Below, in pieces: positions 1-12,083 of a DNA stretch of 64,000 nucleotides (its first letter is position 1; every line of letters starts with the position of its first letter). The stretch spans positions 6,576,501-6,640,500 of the forward strand of contig OX392532.1 in the NCBI GenBank assembly GCA_947623455.1, in the 5' to 3' direction. The position numbers and the translations under genes were made by a program. The notes below the pieces were generated by a model. That model was given only the letters and a program-made list of their open reading frames with translations. It was not told where the DNA came from and did no database searches. The stretch comes from Mimachlamys varia. Its lineage: Eukaryota > Mollusca > Bivalvia > Pectinida > Pectinidae.

Positions 1-115
1 TAACACATCTATCATATTATTCTCATGGATAGAACACACGTATTAACGTTTACCTTTAATTTTATATGCTTTTACTTCATCATGGAAATAAATTGACAGT
101 AAAACATTAAGAATT

Positions 116-312
116 ACATAACCATATTACGAGTTGACTTTTGTGTTGCTGTAGTTTGAGCAAGTACATAAACATATTACAAGTTGACCTGTGTGTTGCT
201 GTATTTTGGGTAAGTACATAAACATATTACAAGTTGACCAGTGTGTTGCTGTAGTTTGGGTAAGTACATAAACATATTACAAGTGACCTGTGTGTTGCTG
301 TAGTTTGAACAG
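116..312 (+). repeat. 50-bp tandem repeat ending at a TRAPPC11 splice acceptor
   Basis: Four copies of a 50-bp unit start at 116, 166, 216 and 266 (each begins ACATAAMCATATTAC). The last copy runs straight into the AG (311-312) that precedes the first TRAPPC11 exon in the window. Internal copies carry GGGTAAGT or GAGCAAGT where the last copy has GAACAG, so only the last offers the used acceptor. The array lies in an intron. Confidence 0.85.
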
Positions 313-3300
313 ATAGAAGCTGTTCAGATTGAGGAGCCATTCCTGCTGCTGCCTGAACTCAAATGTACTTCTCCCTGGTTGGTGGAACTGCAGTCCAGTC
401 AACTCCAAATGGTAGGTAGAAGGTTGGCTTTAAATACCAAGTTCTCATCAGCTATCTTCAAATACTATATACACTGCTCACATTTAATACCAGGTACATA
501 ACATATCTCAAATACAAGATTTTAGATGGAATAACTAAAAAAAGTTATATAAATAACAATGGAGTTAAAGCCAATAAGGCTCCATATTTGGGTGACTGAA
601 ATATTTGATTTAGGTAAAATTTTGAAAGATTTGAGATTACCCTGCCATGGAAATTGGCTAACTACACTCTTCTTAGTAGTTAATTAAACTAAATACTAGT
701 AGACAAGATTGTATAAAGAGAAAATTGAGGAAAGATAAAAGACTGCTTTCAATAAACAGATTTTGGCTTGTGCACACACATTTTGTAGACTCCATTTGTC
801 CCTCCTTAACTATACTGGCTACCTATTATTATATAAAGGTGGATGTTTACGAATATGCTCTTTAGTATGCCTGTTTGTTGTGATTAAGAATTATGTCTCA
901 GTTCTCACTTTGAGGCTATGACATTTGGCTGGAACTGACCAAGATTTACATGTTGGGTGTCGTTGATGAAGCAAAAGATGCTTACTCTTCCGGAACACAT
1001 GGTCTTATTCTCTTGTACTTTTTAAAGTTAGTGTCTCTGCGTAAATCCTGTCTTTGTTCATATGTTGCCCTTGATTTAATCAATTTGATTTCTGATTATG
1101 ATTTTGTTGATGCTTTGGTATTCTCTGATTTTTTTTCTACCTCATCTTTTGTAGACTCCATTTGTACAGAGCGCTGATGAAGATGCACCATCACAACTCC
1201 AAGGAGGTAGGGTTTTGTAATCAATTTCAAGTTTCAGGTCCAATTAATAAATCAAACCACTGGTATTTCAAATATTAAACTGACATGATGATCGTGATGG
1301 TTACTTTTATCTTTTAATGGATTGAACAATGTCATGAATTATATTTATTTATGTTATATTATTTTCAACATAAAATCAGGTACCGTAATTTCTCGCGTAT
1401 AGTGCACACTTTTTTAGGGAAAATCGAAAGTGTCAAGAAGGAGGTGCGCACTATACGCAAGAACAAGCAAAAAACTTGACTTGGTCGCAATCATGTATCG
1501 TAAATGTTGCATGTTCTTTGCATAGACCTATTTATAGAATTTTCATATTTTCTTTTTTAAAGGCTTGTTTTATATGTATAATTATAAATTTCATCATATT
1601 AATTTTTGGAGTAATAGCTGAAATTTTATTGGTCAGATATATAATCATATAAATATAAAACAAGGTCTTCGTAGCATGTATTACATATACATGACTTTAG
1701 GAAAACTGAGAAGCTTTAAGGACCTTTCGTCCCTATTATATTGATTTTTAAATGTGATTTCTGTAGAAAATTTGGTCAAATGCTGCAAATCAGATAATTA
1801 GGTATATGCGAAAAATTCTGTCAAAAATAAAAAAAACCAAACATATTCTGATTTGAATTGTTATAATTGTGCACACATTGAAACATCCACAGAAGAGTAT
1901 ACTGACTTTGTTATGTTTAGTGTGTCTGAAGAAGTCCGAGTGTGCTGCTGAGTGTATCTGTCTACAAACTGTTCACTGTATACAGCCTTCCATCTCCCTG
2001 GGTACATACACAGTCTACTGGAGGAGGTAAGTTACCTGTCTGGTACATACACAGTCTACTGGAGGAGGTAAGTTATCTGTCTGGTACATACACAGTCTAC
2101 TGGAGGAGGTAAGTTATCTGTCTGGTACATACACAGTCTACTGGAGGAGGTAAGTTACCTGTCTGGTACATACACAGTCTACTGGAGGAGGTAAGTTATC
2201 TGTCTGGTACATACACAGTCTACTGGAGGAGGTAAGTTACCTGTCTGGGTACATACACGGTCTACTGGAGGAGGTAAGTTACCTGTCTGGGTACATACAC
2301 GGTCTACTGGAGGAGGTAAGTTACCTGTCTGGGTACATACACAGTCTACTGGAGGAGGTAAGTTATCTGTCTGGTACATACACAGTCTACTGGAGGAGGT
2401 AAGTTACCTGTCTGGTACATACACAGTCTACTGGAGGAGGTAAGTTACCTGTCTGGTACATACACAGTCTACTGGAGGAGGTAAGTTACCTGTCTGGTAC
2501 ATACACAGTCTACTGGAGGAGGTAAGTTATCTGTCTGGTACATACACAGTCTACTGGAGGAGGTAAGTTATCTGTCTGGTACATACACAGTCTACTGGAG
2601 GAGGTAAGTTACCTGTCTGGTACATACACAGTCTACTGGAGGAGGTAAGTTATCTGTCTGGTACATACACAGTCTACTGGAGGAGGTAAGTTACCTGTCT
2701 GGGTACATACACGGTCTACTGGAGGAGGTAAGTTACCTGTCTGGGTACATACACGGTCTACTGGAGGAGGTAAGTTACCTGTCTGGGTACATACACAGTC
2801 TACTGGAGGAGGTAAGTTATCTGTCTGGTACATACACAGTCTACTGGAGGAGGTAAGTTACCTGTCTGGTACATACACAGTCTACTGGAGGAGGTAAGTT
2901 ACCTGTCTGGTACATACACAGTCTACTGGAGGAGGTAAGTTACCTGTCTGGGTACATACACGGTCTACTGGAGGGGGTAAGTTACCTGTCTGGGTACATA
3001 CACAGTCTACTGGAGGAGGTAAGTTACCTGTCTGGGTACATACACAGTCTACTGGAGGTTGTAAGTTACCTGTCTGGTACATACACGGTCTACTGGAGGA
3101 GGTAAGTTACCTGTCTGGGTACATACACAGTCTACTGGAGGAGGTAAGTTACCTGTCTGGGTACATACACAGTCTACTGGAGGAGGTAAGTTACCTGTCT
3201 GGGTACATACACAGTCTACTGGAGGAGGTAAGTTACCTGTCTGGTACATACACAGTCTACTGGAGGAGGTAAGTTACCTGTCTGGTACATACACAGTCTA

Positions 3301-6270
3301 CTGGAGGAGGTAAGTTACCTGTCTGGTACATACACAGTCTACTGGAGGAGGTAAGTTACCTGTCTGGTACATACACAGTCTACTGGAGGAGGTAAGTTAC
3401 CTGTCTGGGTACATACACAGTCTACTGGAGGAGGTAAGTTACCTGTCTGGGTACATACACAGTCTACTGGAGGAGGTAAGTTACCTGTCTGGGTACATAC
3501 ACAGTCTACTGGAGGAGGTAAGTTACCTGTCTGGGTACATACACGGTCTACTGGAGGAGGTAAGTTACCTGTCTGGGTACATACACAGTCTACTGGAGGA
3601 GGTAAGTTACCTGTCTGGGTACATACACAGTCTACTGGAGGAGGTAAGTTACCTGTCTGGTACATACACAGTCTACTTGAGGAGGTAAGTTACCTGTCTG
3701 GGTACATACACGGTCTACTGGAGGAGGTAAGTTACCTGTCTGGTACATACACAGTCTACTGGAGGAGGTAAGTTACCTGTCTGGTACATACACGGTCTAC
3801 TGGAGGAGGTAAGTTACCTGTCTGGGTACATACACAGTCTACTGGAGGAGGTAAGTTACCTGTCTGGGTACATACACAGTCTACTGGAGGAGGTAAGTTA
3901 CCTGTCTGGGTACATACACAGTTTACTGGAGGAGGTAAGCTACCTGTCTGGGTACATACACGGTCTACTGGAGGAGGTAAGTTACCTGTCTGGGTACATA
4001 CACGGTCTACTGGAGGAGGTAAGTTACCTGTCTGGGTACATACACAGTCTACTGGAGGAGGTAAGTTAATTATCAAACCCTGTCTGGGTTCATACACAGT
4101 CTACTAGAGGAGGTAAGCCATTCAAATTATCAATCACTTAGTTTTCTATTTGAGTAATTTTTTGTTGAGGAGACTTGTTCATAAACCAATATGTTTTCTT
4201 CAAATATTAATTCCATAGACTCATATAGAAAAAGCATTCTCTCAATTATTTACCAATATCTACACAGACATATTTTTTTAAATAAGGTACAGGTGAAAAT
4301 TTACACACATTTTCTATAATGTTGAATTCATTAATTCTGTAATTACACCTTTAATTTTAGGCATACTGACGAGAGTAAAGACCTTCCCTTCGTCACCACA
4401 TCTTTCCCCCTACCCATCGTCAACACTGAACATGTCCCCATCTCCATGGAGCTGCGTCTCCCAGCGTACGGCAGTGTTAAGAACCTACTACCACTTTGTT
4501 ACATTATAAATAATCGCACACCCTATCCCCAGGAAATGGAAGTCACCATGGAGGCAAATGATAGCTTCATGTTCTCCGGAAATAAACAGGTACTGTTTTG
4601 TTGATGCCTAAAAAACAGGTTATTTTGTTAAACTTCTTTCAGGTTTCTGTTAAATCACCATGTATTGTTTCAGTTGAGGAAATGCAATTGAGTACAGGAA
4701 GCAACTTTTTAAAAAAAAAATGTGAAAAATATAAAGGAAAAAGATTGAATTAAAGGCCCAATATACGTAACTTCAGGGAAATTTTTGTGATCCTGAAAAA
4801 TCCTGGAAAAAAATCCAGTTGATAACCATGCAAAAATAAACCTTAAACAAAGTAAACCTGAGCGGTAACTAACAAGAAACTCTTTACAAAAAAAATCAAA
4901 AGAATTGAAAATAATTCAGGTGGGGCCCACTTCAACAACAAACCGAAGGTAGAAGACGGTTCGAAATGGACGCGTGTTTACAAATATCGTGTTTCAACTG
5001 CTGCTGTACCGGTAACCGCGAATATTGCTGATATCACTTAATCTTAACTAAATCTATAAGTATAATAAGTTAGAAGGCTTGATTTTAACTTCAAGCTTTG
5101 CAGAAAGTTACGTATATTGGGCCTTTAAAACTTGACATATCTAACCGTAAATAATAAGTTTAAAAGATGGCAACCACGAAAACAGACTTGGTGTATTATT
5201 TATTTACCCATTTTGTGAAATTTCGTATTTAGAAAAAAAATTGTGATTATTAAATTTCAGAAAAAAAGTGTGTGTATTTAATTCCTGCATTATTATATTT
5301 GAAAAACTTGATCAACAGTTATATATGATATTTTGTACATTGCAGTTCCACTTCCGAATTCTTCCGAGTAAGGCTTACAATCTAACATATAACCTGTTTC
5401 CTTTGGTTGCTGGTCATGTGGCGTTACCAAAACTTCATGTCAACATGCTGCGTTACCAGGGCAACATAGACCTCATCACACAGAAGATGATCCCCACCCA
5501 CGTCTTCATCAAGGTTAGCACATAGAGGAGACTAACAATTTATTGGTCAGCATTTATAAAGATTATAAAACCCTTTCATGACCAGGGGTGTAAGATAGGG
5601 AAATTCCACCCGAGTGGTTTTCAAATTTGGTAAAACCCAAGGCTTTGCTGAATTTGAAAACCCCTGGGGTAAAATTTCCCTATCTTACACCCCTGGTCAT
5701 GAAGAGTATTTTTCTCTCATTTCAACTACTTGAATTAGCTAAAATACCATGAAAATACTTTTGATTGGACACCATTTTGAAAATATTAACTTTCCCTTGA
5801 GCTTTTTTGACAAAAACAAATGATACAGCGAGATTAAGCATACCCCATATTTGCAAACATAGTTTCCGTAGAAAAAAAATAATCTCAGCTTTTTAATGTA
5901 CCCGGTTAAAATATTGTGGAAGGTTTTAATTTAATCACGTTGCCATTTTTCAACTCGTGACGTCATACCGTGGCTGTATTGCATGGGTGGGTGTGTAATA
6001 CAACCACAGAGATCATAAGTATATTGCCTTGGACAGGCCAGTATTACACATCTAGCGGCCTAGAAATGAGAGAAAATGTGTTATTGCATTTTGGACATTT
6101 GCTTCTTTAAATTGGCAGCATACTGATAGTTTAATCATGTTATCAAAGAACCTTTCCCCTTCTGCTGTATTTTATATAATGGACACTGTAAACATAGTAG
6201 TATCATGGACATAAAATCACCCTTTCTTTACTTGCAGCCCACTGGCAAGACCCTGGACTCATCTGGGTGA
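313..6270 (+). CDS. TRAPPC11: TRAPPC11 (trafficking protein particle complex subunit 11), C-terminal six exons
   Basis: Coding exons 313-411, 1155-1206, 1921-2026, 4361-4589, 5346-5513 and 6238-6270 (TGA 6268-6270) join in phase to 228 residues plus stop. All introns are GT-AG. Landmarks are VVYWRR-type text (TVYWRR) at the end of exon 1921-2026, MEANDSFMFSGNKQ at the end of exon 4361-4589, NLFPLVAGHVALPKLHVNML in the next exon, then MIPTHVFIKPTGK. This is the conserved C-terminal beta-rich (Gryzun-type) region of TRAPPC11; the N-terminal foie-gras half lies upstream of the window. The family subunit belongs to the TRAPPIII complex, acting in ER-Golgi transport and autophagosome formation. 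The first exon (313-411) is assigned by open phase and splice sites and is the least certain. The donor of exon 1921-2026 is the founder of a large tandem array; skipping it gives an immediate in-frame TAA. Confidence 0.93.
1386..1465. repeat. short inverted repeat of MITE type in a TRAPPC11 intron
   Basis: CTCGCGTATAGTGCACAC at 1392-1409 is mirrored by GTGCGCACTATACGCAA at 1444-1460, giving a hairpin of about 17 bp with few mismatches around a 34-nt loop. It resembles small DNA-transposon derivatives common in invertebrate introns. No target duplication was assigned. Confidence 0.45.
2003..4112 (+). repeat. 41/42-bp minisatellite made of the TRAPPC11 exon end plus its 5' splice site
   Basis: About 50 head-to-tail units. 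The first unit lies partly inside coding exon 1921-2026: its last 24 bases (GTACATACACAG...GGAGGAG) followed by the donor GTAAGTTACCTGTCTGG are reiterated through the intron. Most units keep an intact GGAG/GTAAGT donor. Variants differ by GG versus GGG before TACATACAC (41 or 42 bp), C/T and A/G changes, and a few TTACC/TTATC swaps. The last unit is degenerate (CTAGAGGAGGTAAGCC). Minus-strand open frames here are by-products of the repeat. The array ends about 250 bp before exon 4361. Confidence 0.97.
4754..5124. mobile_element. TTAA-flanked MITE, copy 1 (371 bp)
   Basis: Termini are AGGCCCAATATACGTAACTT and its inverse (AAGTTACGTATATTGGGCCT), flanked on both sides by TTAA (4750-4753 and 5125-5128). 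It is non-coding. A second copy in opposite orientation is at 11129-11511. TTAA duplication with short TIRs points to a piggyBac- or Kolobok-type non-autonomous element; the superfamily is inferred. It lies in the TRAPPC11 intron between exons 4361 and 5346. Confidence 0.9.
5576..6076. repeat. interspersed repeat with a 127-bp palindrome, copy 1
   Basis: Perfect 30-nt arms at 5576-5605 and 5673-5702 (both contain the CCAGGGGTGTAAGATAGGG motif or its inverse), and the loop is itself partly self-complementary. The part from TTCTCTCATTTC (about 5711) to GAAATGAGAGAA (about 6064-6075) has its own short inverted ends. A diverged copy lies at about 49866-50395. This is the last intron of TRAPPC11. 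Confidence 0.75.
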
Positions 6271-8300
6271 TGAGAAGCGACTTTACGGGACAAACATTCT
6301 TGTAACAGCCAAGGACATGATTTCATAGTTTATATCAGTTTTGATCCTGTGTGGGTTTTCATGGAAATGGATATTACTGCCAATAACATAATCTCACTTA
6401 CTGAAAAGCTCAAGTGTAAATGTGATAAGCACTCTCTCCTGTAAATGTATCGGTCCTCCGTCGGATTTACTTTGTAAAGACCAGGATGTGATAACATTGT
6501 GTATTCAAATAATAGTTTAAAAAACTAGCATAAATCAGACATATCATGTACAATAAATATTATATCTCATGAAATAATAAGGAAATTCCAGCACAAATTT
6601 AAAAAGTGATTAAAAAAAGAAGTAGTGGATTTGCAGCATGAAGGAAAATTATGGAAAAAAAGCCCCAAATCACTGTTGTAAATTTGAGAATTTGCAATAA
6701 GTTATCTCTGGTATGTTGTGATGAGTGCTGTCAGTACTGATGGACGGACCTTAGCGAGTGTGTAACTGTGACAGACGTATTAGTGACAAGGGCTGATCAG
6801 TTCTTTGTGATGAATTGGGACCAGTGCAATAATGAGCTTAGCATCTATATCTGATATGTTTATGTGTTTTAGCTTCTCTGAGAGAGAGTTGATCAGCTTA
6901 GTCTGTCTACTTTAACTCATTCACCGTAGAAATTTCACAATGAACTTTTCCGACATTAGAGAAATCGGAACAGCTCAGATGTGTTATTACGGGTGAATGA
7001 GATAATAATTACTACTGTAACTGAATGTTGATTTTCGTTGCTAAGAGTGAGTTATAATTAGGATAATGTGATTGTGAAATTTATCTTTATCATTCACCAG
7101 CTCATGGCATCAGTCATGCGAAGTTATTTCATGTAATGTTGAACATTTAATTAAATTGTGGAAATACATTATCAGTAAACACGCTTGAGTATGGAGAGTA
7201 ATCATAACAAGACATGTATACCTTGTAGTACACTATACAGTCAAATCTGTATTAGAAAACCACCTTTAGAATTTGCATTAAATTGTCACTTAAAACAGAT
7301 GTTCTTGTATTAATCAAGTTCAGATAACATGGACACGGATCCAAGTGGGAGTTTTAAAACTGGTCTCTTTACATATAGACGGTATCTCAATCAGTCTGAC
7401 TGTATTATACAGATATTGTACTAGTGCTTAATTACTGTTTTTGTTTGATATTGATTTCTGTAGATCACAGTATCTGCCTCTATCAGAAGGTTTAGGGACG
7501 AGTCTGAAGATAATGTGTCTCTACATTTATGTGTGTGTTGTAGTCTGTCTAGTTAAGTCCTAATGGAAGTATCTGAAGATAATATGTCTATGATTGTGTA
7601 TGTAACAAAGCTGTTATTAGGACTCAAGATAAATATTATTTTCCTCCGACAGACACTCCTTTCCCATTTGTGAAATAAATAATGTGAGAGATAAATATTA
7701 GTGACACATTTTATGAGAACACAATAACTGATGGCTCATTTAGAATCTAAAACGCGAATTGATGATTTGATTTAAAGATACACACATTGATGAGCGACAT
7801 GTATGAAACGTACACAAGAATTGATGTCACATTTAAAAGGTAAACAGGAAGAGATGACTCATTCTGAAGATTCTGTAGTCATGTACTTCTGATTTAAATC
7901 ATAAATAAGGGAGATGATTATAACACTATGTATGTAATGTTTAAGGAAGCTTGTAAGTGTATAAATAATATGATATGAAGAAAAATAAGTAGATTATTGA
8001 TGTACATTTACATGTGAAATCATTAATTAAAAATATTTGTGATCACTGTGAGAACTGTTTTGTTATTGAATAATTTTAGTCTTTATACACCCTGGCAACA
8101 AAGTAAGGGGGGTTATTTTAACAACCCCCCCCACCCCCACCCGCAACGAAATAAGGGGGGTATACTGGAATCACCCTGTCTTTCTTGATGTCTGTTTAGA
8201 TGTCTGCATGTCTGTCGTCCGCAGTAACTTGTCCAGAGATCTCCTCCTTAATTAACAGGTAGATTTTGATGAAGTTTTACATGAATGATTAGTTAGTTAT
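6271..8300 (+). other. TRAPPC11 3' UTR and downstream spacer
   Basis: No coding exon seen. Candidate poly(A) signals AATAAA occur at 6552-6557 and 7674-7679; which one is used cannot be told from sequence. The 8090-8170 stretch has a G-run/C-run hairpin-like segment. The sequence after 8160 (ATCACCCTGTCT, GATCTC, GGTAGAT) resembles part of 32680-32760, suggesting an interspersed repeat. Confidence 0.5.
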
Positions 8301-8330
8301 GGTCACTTTATATACCATATATAAGAGGAG

Positions 8331-8770
8331 GGTCGGAAGCAATTTCAAGAGTGCTGCGCAAACATCACATCAGCACACTTATGCCACTCCACAACACCAT
8401 CAAACACCTAGTACATGGGAAGGATAACGCGCAGAAAGAAAACAAGGCTGGAGTGGTTTACCAAATTCCATGTGACAGCTGCAACCACACATACATAGGT
8501 GAAACTAGTCGGAAATTTGGAACACGTCTGAAAGAACATCAAAAAGGCGTGGAAGACATGGAACAGCAAGTCTACACCAGAAATAGTAGTATAACAAATC
8601 GCTATCACAGGCCATGCCAACATACACAACCATATCATAGACTAGAACAACTCCAACATGTTTGAAAGGGAGAAAACTAGAGAATGAGGAAAATTAAAGA
8701 ATCCATATGGATTAGGAAGGAAGGGGAATCGATGAACAGAGACGAGGGGGACACCAGTTGAGTCATCTTT
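8331..8770 (+). mobile_element. Penelope-like retroelement fragment, GIY-YIG endonuclease region (broken)
   Basis: A frame beginning before 8351 reads VLRKHHISTLMPLHNTIKHL then GVVYQIPCDSCNHTYIGETS and RKFGTRLKEHQKGVE. The Y-x-IPC...YIGET...R..EH pattern is the GIY-YIG endonuclease of Penelope-like elements. Past about 8590 the reading moves to other frames (AITGHANIHNHIID, then RKIKESIWIRKEGES and MNRDEG), which are the expected downstream C-terminal motifs, so the copy is frameshifted and dead. No reverse transcriptase part precedes it, so it is 5' truncated. Confidence 0.85.
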
Positions 8771-9164
8771 ATGATCCTTTTTTAACATCCAATAAGGGGC
8801 GGAATGGGTAAATATCTTACCCGTCCCTCTGTCTACCTGTAGTAGTAGAGTGCTTTTGGAGGAAATGTGGCGCTACGTTTTTGACAGCTGACTTCTCTAA
8901 CTCGCCCTTTTTTGGGTAGTGAGCTGATTTCAGCGGTCAGAACACCAACACTCGGCTATTGTGCTCTTTGCTTGACAACGGAAACAGACGTTTTTGAAAG
9001 CTCGCAAATTGAGTTTTCAATTCCTGTTTGTGTACAAAACAAACTCAGTATATATCATTCATACCAAACTTATGAATCTTATTCCTACTTCCCTGTATGT
9101 TAAGCAGTTGTGCATCAGCGTTTTTATTTCCGATTTCGACATTTTTTTGGGAGTTATAACCCCC

Positions 9165-9166
<2 letters not shown>

Positions 9167-9227
<61 letters not shown>
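9167..9227. repeat. (CA)n microsatellite
   Basis: About 28 CA dinucleotides interrupted once by CGCC at about 9195, preceded by a C-run. Long frames on both strands here come from the repeat. Confidence 0.97.
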
Positions 9228-9229
<2 letters not shown>

Positions 9230-10472
9230 ACAGTGCAATTTGACTTTGAAAATTTCATTTAAATGATATGGCCCTTGTTGCAGACCCTTGTCTAGCAACC
9301 CAAAAATGCTCAATTCTCTTTGGATGTCAGTGGAAGCATCCATTTCACCCTGATATATCCTTTTCATATTTTAGCTATTTCTTCGTGTTTCAATTATTTT
9401 TAAGAGAGATCCTAATATTACAGATGAGTCTTAAAAGGCCCAACAGCTGTGACATCACATGTATTTTGTTATGTTGTCCACACCAGGTGTCATATTTAAT
9501 TCATACTTTTGTCTTATTTCTGTAGGGGAGATTACTCTTGCTCAGAATAGAAAGCATAAAGATAATGTGTGTATGAAAATGACATGTGTTGAGCTGTTCT
9601 TTCAGTAATAGTTCAACAAAATCACTGGTGGACAATGCTGCTCCATTTTATGATCCAAAATCGAGATTCTCCCTCCAAAATTGGAAGAGTTGGCAAGTAT
9701 ATTAATTGTCACAAGGTAGCCACTCTAACTCTATCATGAATAATATTTGAAAGTTTTTTTCAAGACATTTTGTACAATTCCCTTAACATGTACTTGTCTT
9801 CTCCGCTAGAATGTCATCGATTCCGATCCATTTTGGATAAGATATCATGATGTTGCGGAAGTATAGTCCATCCCATTTCCCTTTTCAGCATGATCAAGAT
9901 AGCTACTTGTGATAACTGTAAACTCATTTAGATTATACTTCTTGACTTTTTGTCATGTGCCTATAAAGCCACATTACTGATGAACAGCGAGACCGTCACC
10001 GTTAGTGTAACAGTTAACGGACCTCTCCCATGGTATAATTATTGTACGTGATTAATGGTATAATTATTATTACGTGATTAATGGTATAATTATTATTACG
10101 TGATTGATAGTCAATAAACACAATAGGTAAGTCATTAGGACCCCCTCTACAACAATGGTAACGGTATACCTAGCAATTAACTAGGGAAACGTATCGCACA
10201 GGTTATACAAATGGTGCATTCGAATGTGCATCGAAAAACAACTTTCGGTCACTGTCCTGTCTGATAGATGCACAGCCAACACCTTGTACGTATACGCACA
10301 AGTACTGATTGCCTTTTTGCGCGTCTCTGAGTCCTCAGCGGTCAATTCAAGCTCTCCTTTTCTCTATAATATTTAAAGTTACATTGGTCAGTTCGCACTG
10401 CTTTTCCATAGAGAGTGTAATCCTGTTGGCTATGATCTGCCTGACTTCAGTGTTAGTTAGAGCTTGTCCGCC

Positions 10473-10555
10473 CATCGTCGGAAACCCTCGGTAAACTTCT
10501 CTATGGTTGCATATATCAACGATAGAGAAGTGTACCGTGGGTTTTCGACGATGTA
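10473..10555. repeat. imperfect palindrome, about 30-bp arms
   Basis: CATCGTCGGAAACCCTCGGT...ACTTCTCTA (from 10473) is mirrored by TAGAGAAGT...ACCGTGGGTTTTCGACGATG (ending about 10552) around a 19-nt loop. It looks like a tiny foldback/MITE; no flanking duplication was found. Confidence 0.6.
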
Positions 10556-10698
10556 GTCCGTCGGAATTACCGGTACCAGTCGTCTTATCTATACGAAGTC
10601 AGAAACAACAAACACATCTGTACGTTTGCCTGATCATGACTAGACTGTCGCTTGCAGTAGACAGAGTTTAACGTGAAGAATAAAGAACAACTTCAGCA

Positions 10699-12083
10699 GC
10701 ATGAACAATCAACTATACACCCTAAAGGCAACAATGTACAATCAACCATACACCCTTAACACAATCATGTACAATCAATCATACACCCTTAACACAATCA
10801 TGTACAATCAACCATACACCCTTAAGACAATCATTTACAATCCGCCATACACCCTTAGCACAATCATGTACATACAACCATACACCCTTAACACAATCAT
10901 GTACAATCAGTCATACACCCTTAGCACAATCATGTACAATCAGCCATACACCCTTAACACAATCATGTTCGATCAACGATACACAATTAACACAATCATG
11001 TACAATCAACCATACGCCCTTAACACAATCATGTACATACAACCATACACCCTTAACACAATCTTGTACAATCCGCCATGCACCCTTAACACAATCATGT
11101 ACACACAACGTTAACTATACACCCTTAAAGGCCCAATATACGTAACTTTCGGCAAAACTTGATGCGAAAATCAAGCCTAATAACTTATTATTTTTATAGA
11201 TTTAGTTAAGATTAACTGATATCAGCATTATCCAAGATGACTTCTTACGCGGTAACCGGTACTGCAGCAGTTGAAACTCGGTATTTGTAAACAAGCGACC
11301 ATTTTGACTGGCTCTATCTGCGGTTTGTTGTTGAAGTGGGCCCCACCTGAATTATTTTCAATTCTTTGGATTTTTCTGGCAGGAGTTTCTCGTTAGTTAC
11401 CGCTGATGTTTACTTCGTTTTAGGCTTATTTTTGCATGGTTATCAACTGGATTTTTTTTCAGAATTTTTCAGAATCACGAAAATGTCCCTGAAGTTACGT
11501 ATGTTGGGCCTTTAATACAATCATGTACATACAATCATACACCCTTAAAACAATCATGTACAATCAACCATATACCCTTAACACAATCAACCATACACCC
11601 TTAACACAATCATGTTCAATCAACCATACACCCTTAACACAATTATGTTCATACAACCATACACTCTTAACACAATCATGTACAATCAACCATACACCCT
11701 TAACACAATCAACCATACACCCTTAACACAATCATGTACAATCAACCATACACCCTTAACACAATCATGTACAATCAACCATACACCCTTAACACAATCA
11801 TGTACAAGCAACCATACACCCTTAACACAATCATTTACAATTCGCCATACACTCTTTACACAATCATGTACGACCAACCATACACCATTCATACAATCAT
11901 GTACATACAACAATACACCCTTAACACAACCATGTACACACAACCATACACCCTCAACACAATCATGTACAATCCGCCATACACCCTCAACACAATCATG
12001 TACAATCCGCCATACACCCTTAACACAATCAACCATACACCCTTAACACAATCATGTACATTCAACCATACACCCTTAACACA
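10699..12083 (+). repeat. 33-bp minisatellite, split by a TTAA MITE
   Basis: Units of 33 bp such as ACAATCATGTACAATCAACC followed by ATACACCCTTAAC. Because 33 is divisible by 3 and the unit lacks stops, frames such as (MYNQPYTLNTI)n stay open over 100 codons on + and (YVHDCVKGVWL-type) on -. Some units are truncated to CAATCAACCATACACCCTTA. The run is interrupted at 11129-11511 by the MITE. There is no splice or gene evidence, so it is treated as non-coding. Confidence 0.95.
11129..11511. mobile_element. TTAA-flanked MITE, copy 2 (383 bp), inside the minisatellite
   Basis: Same family as 4754-5124, inverted. Ends AGGCCCAATATACGTAACTT and AAGTTACGTATGTTGGGCCT, flanked by TTAA at 11125-11128 and 11512-11515. 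The target TTAA is the one in the repeat motif ACCCTTAACAC, so insertion followed array growth. Confidence 0.92.

Larger units (their letters stand above)
8771..10698. other. intergenic spacer between TRAPPC11 and the 33-bp array
   Basis: No convincing exon. It holds a (CA)n microsatellite, a three-copy repeat of about 30 bp around 10028-10110 (GGTATAATTATTATTACGTG) and a hairpin at 10473-10555. The open frames over the CA run and nearby are chance. Confidence 0.5.

Noticed and set aside
950..1177. 75-codon frame upstream of TRAPPC11 exon 1155
   Set aside because: Runs through the acceptor in the wrong frame; part of it is a dispersed repeat also found near 61635.
2179..4097. Minus-strand frames with repeated NLPPPVDCVCTQTG
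   Set aside because: Antisense reading of the TRAPPC11 donor minisatellite; length is set only by the 42-bp periodicity.
9045..9367. Frames over the CA repeat on both strands
   Set aside because: Dinucleotide repeat artefact (VCVCV/HTHTH).
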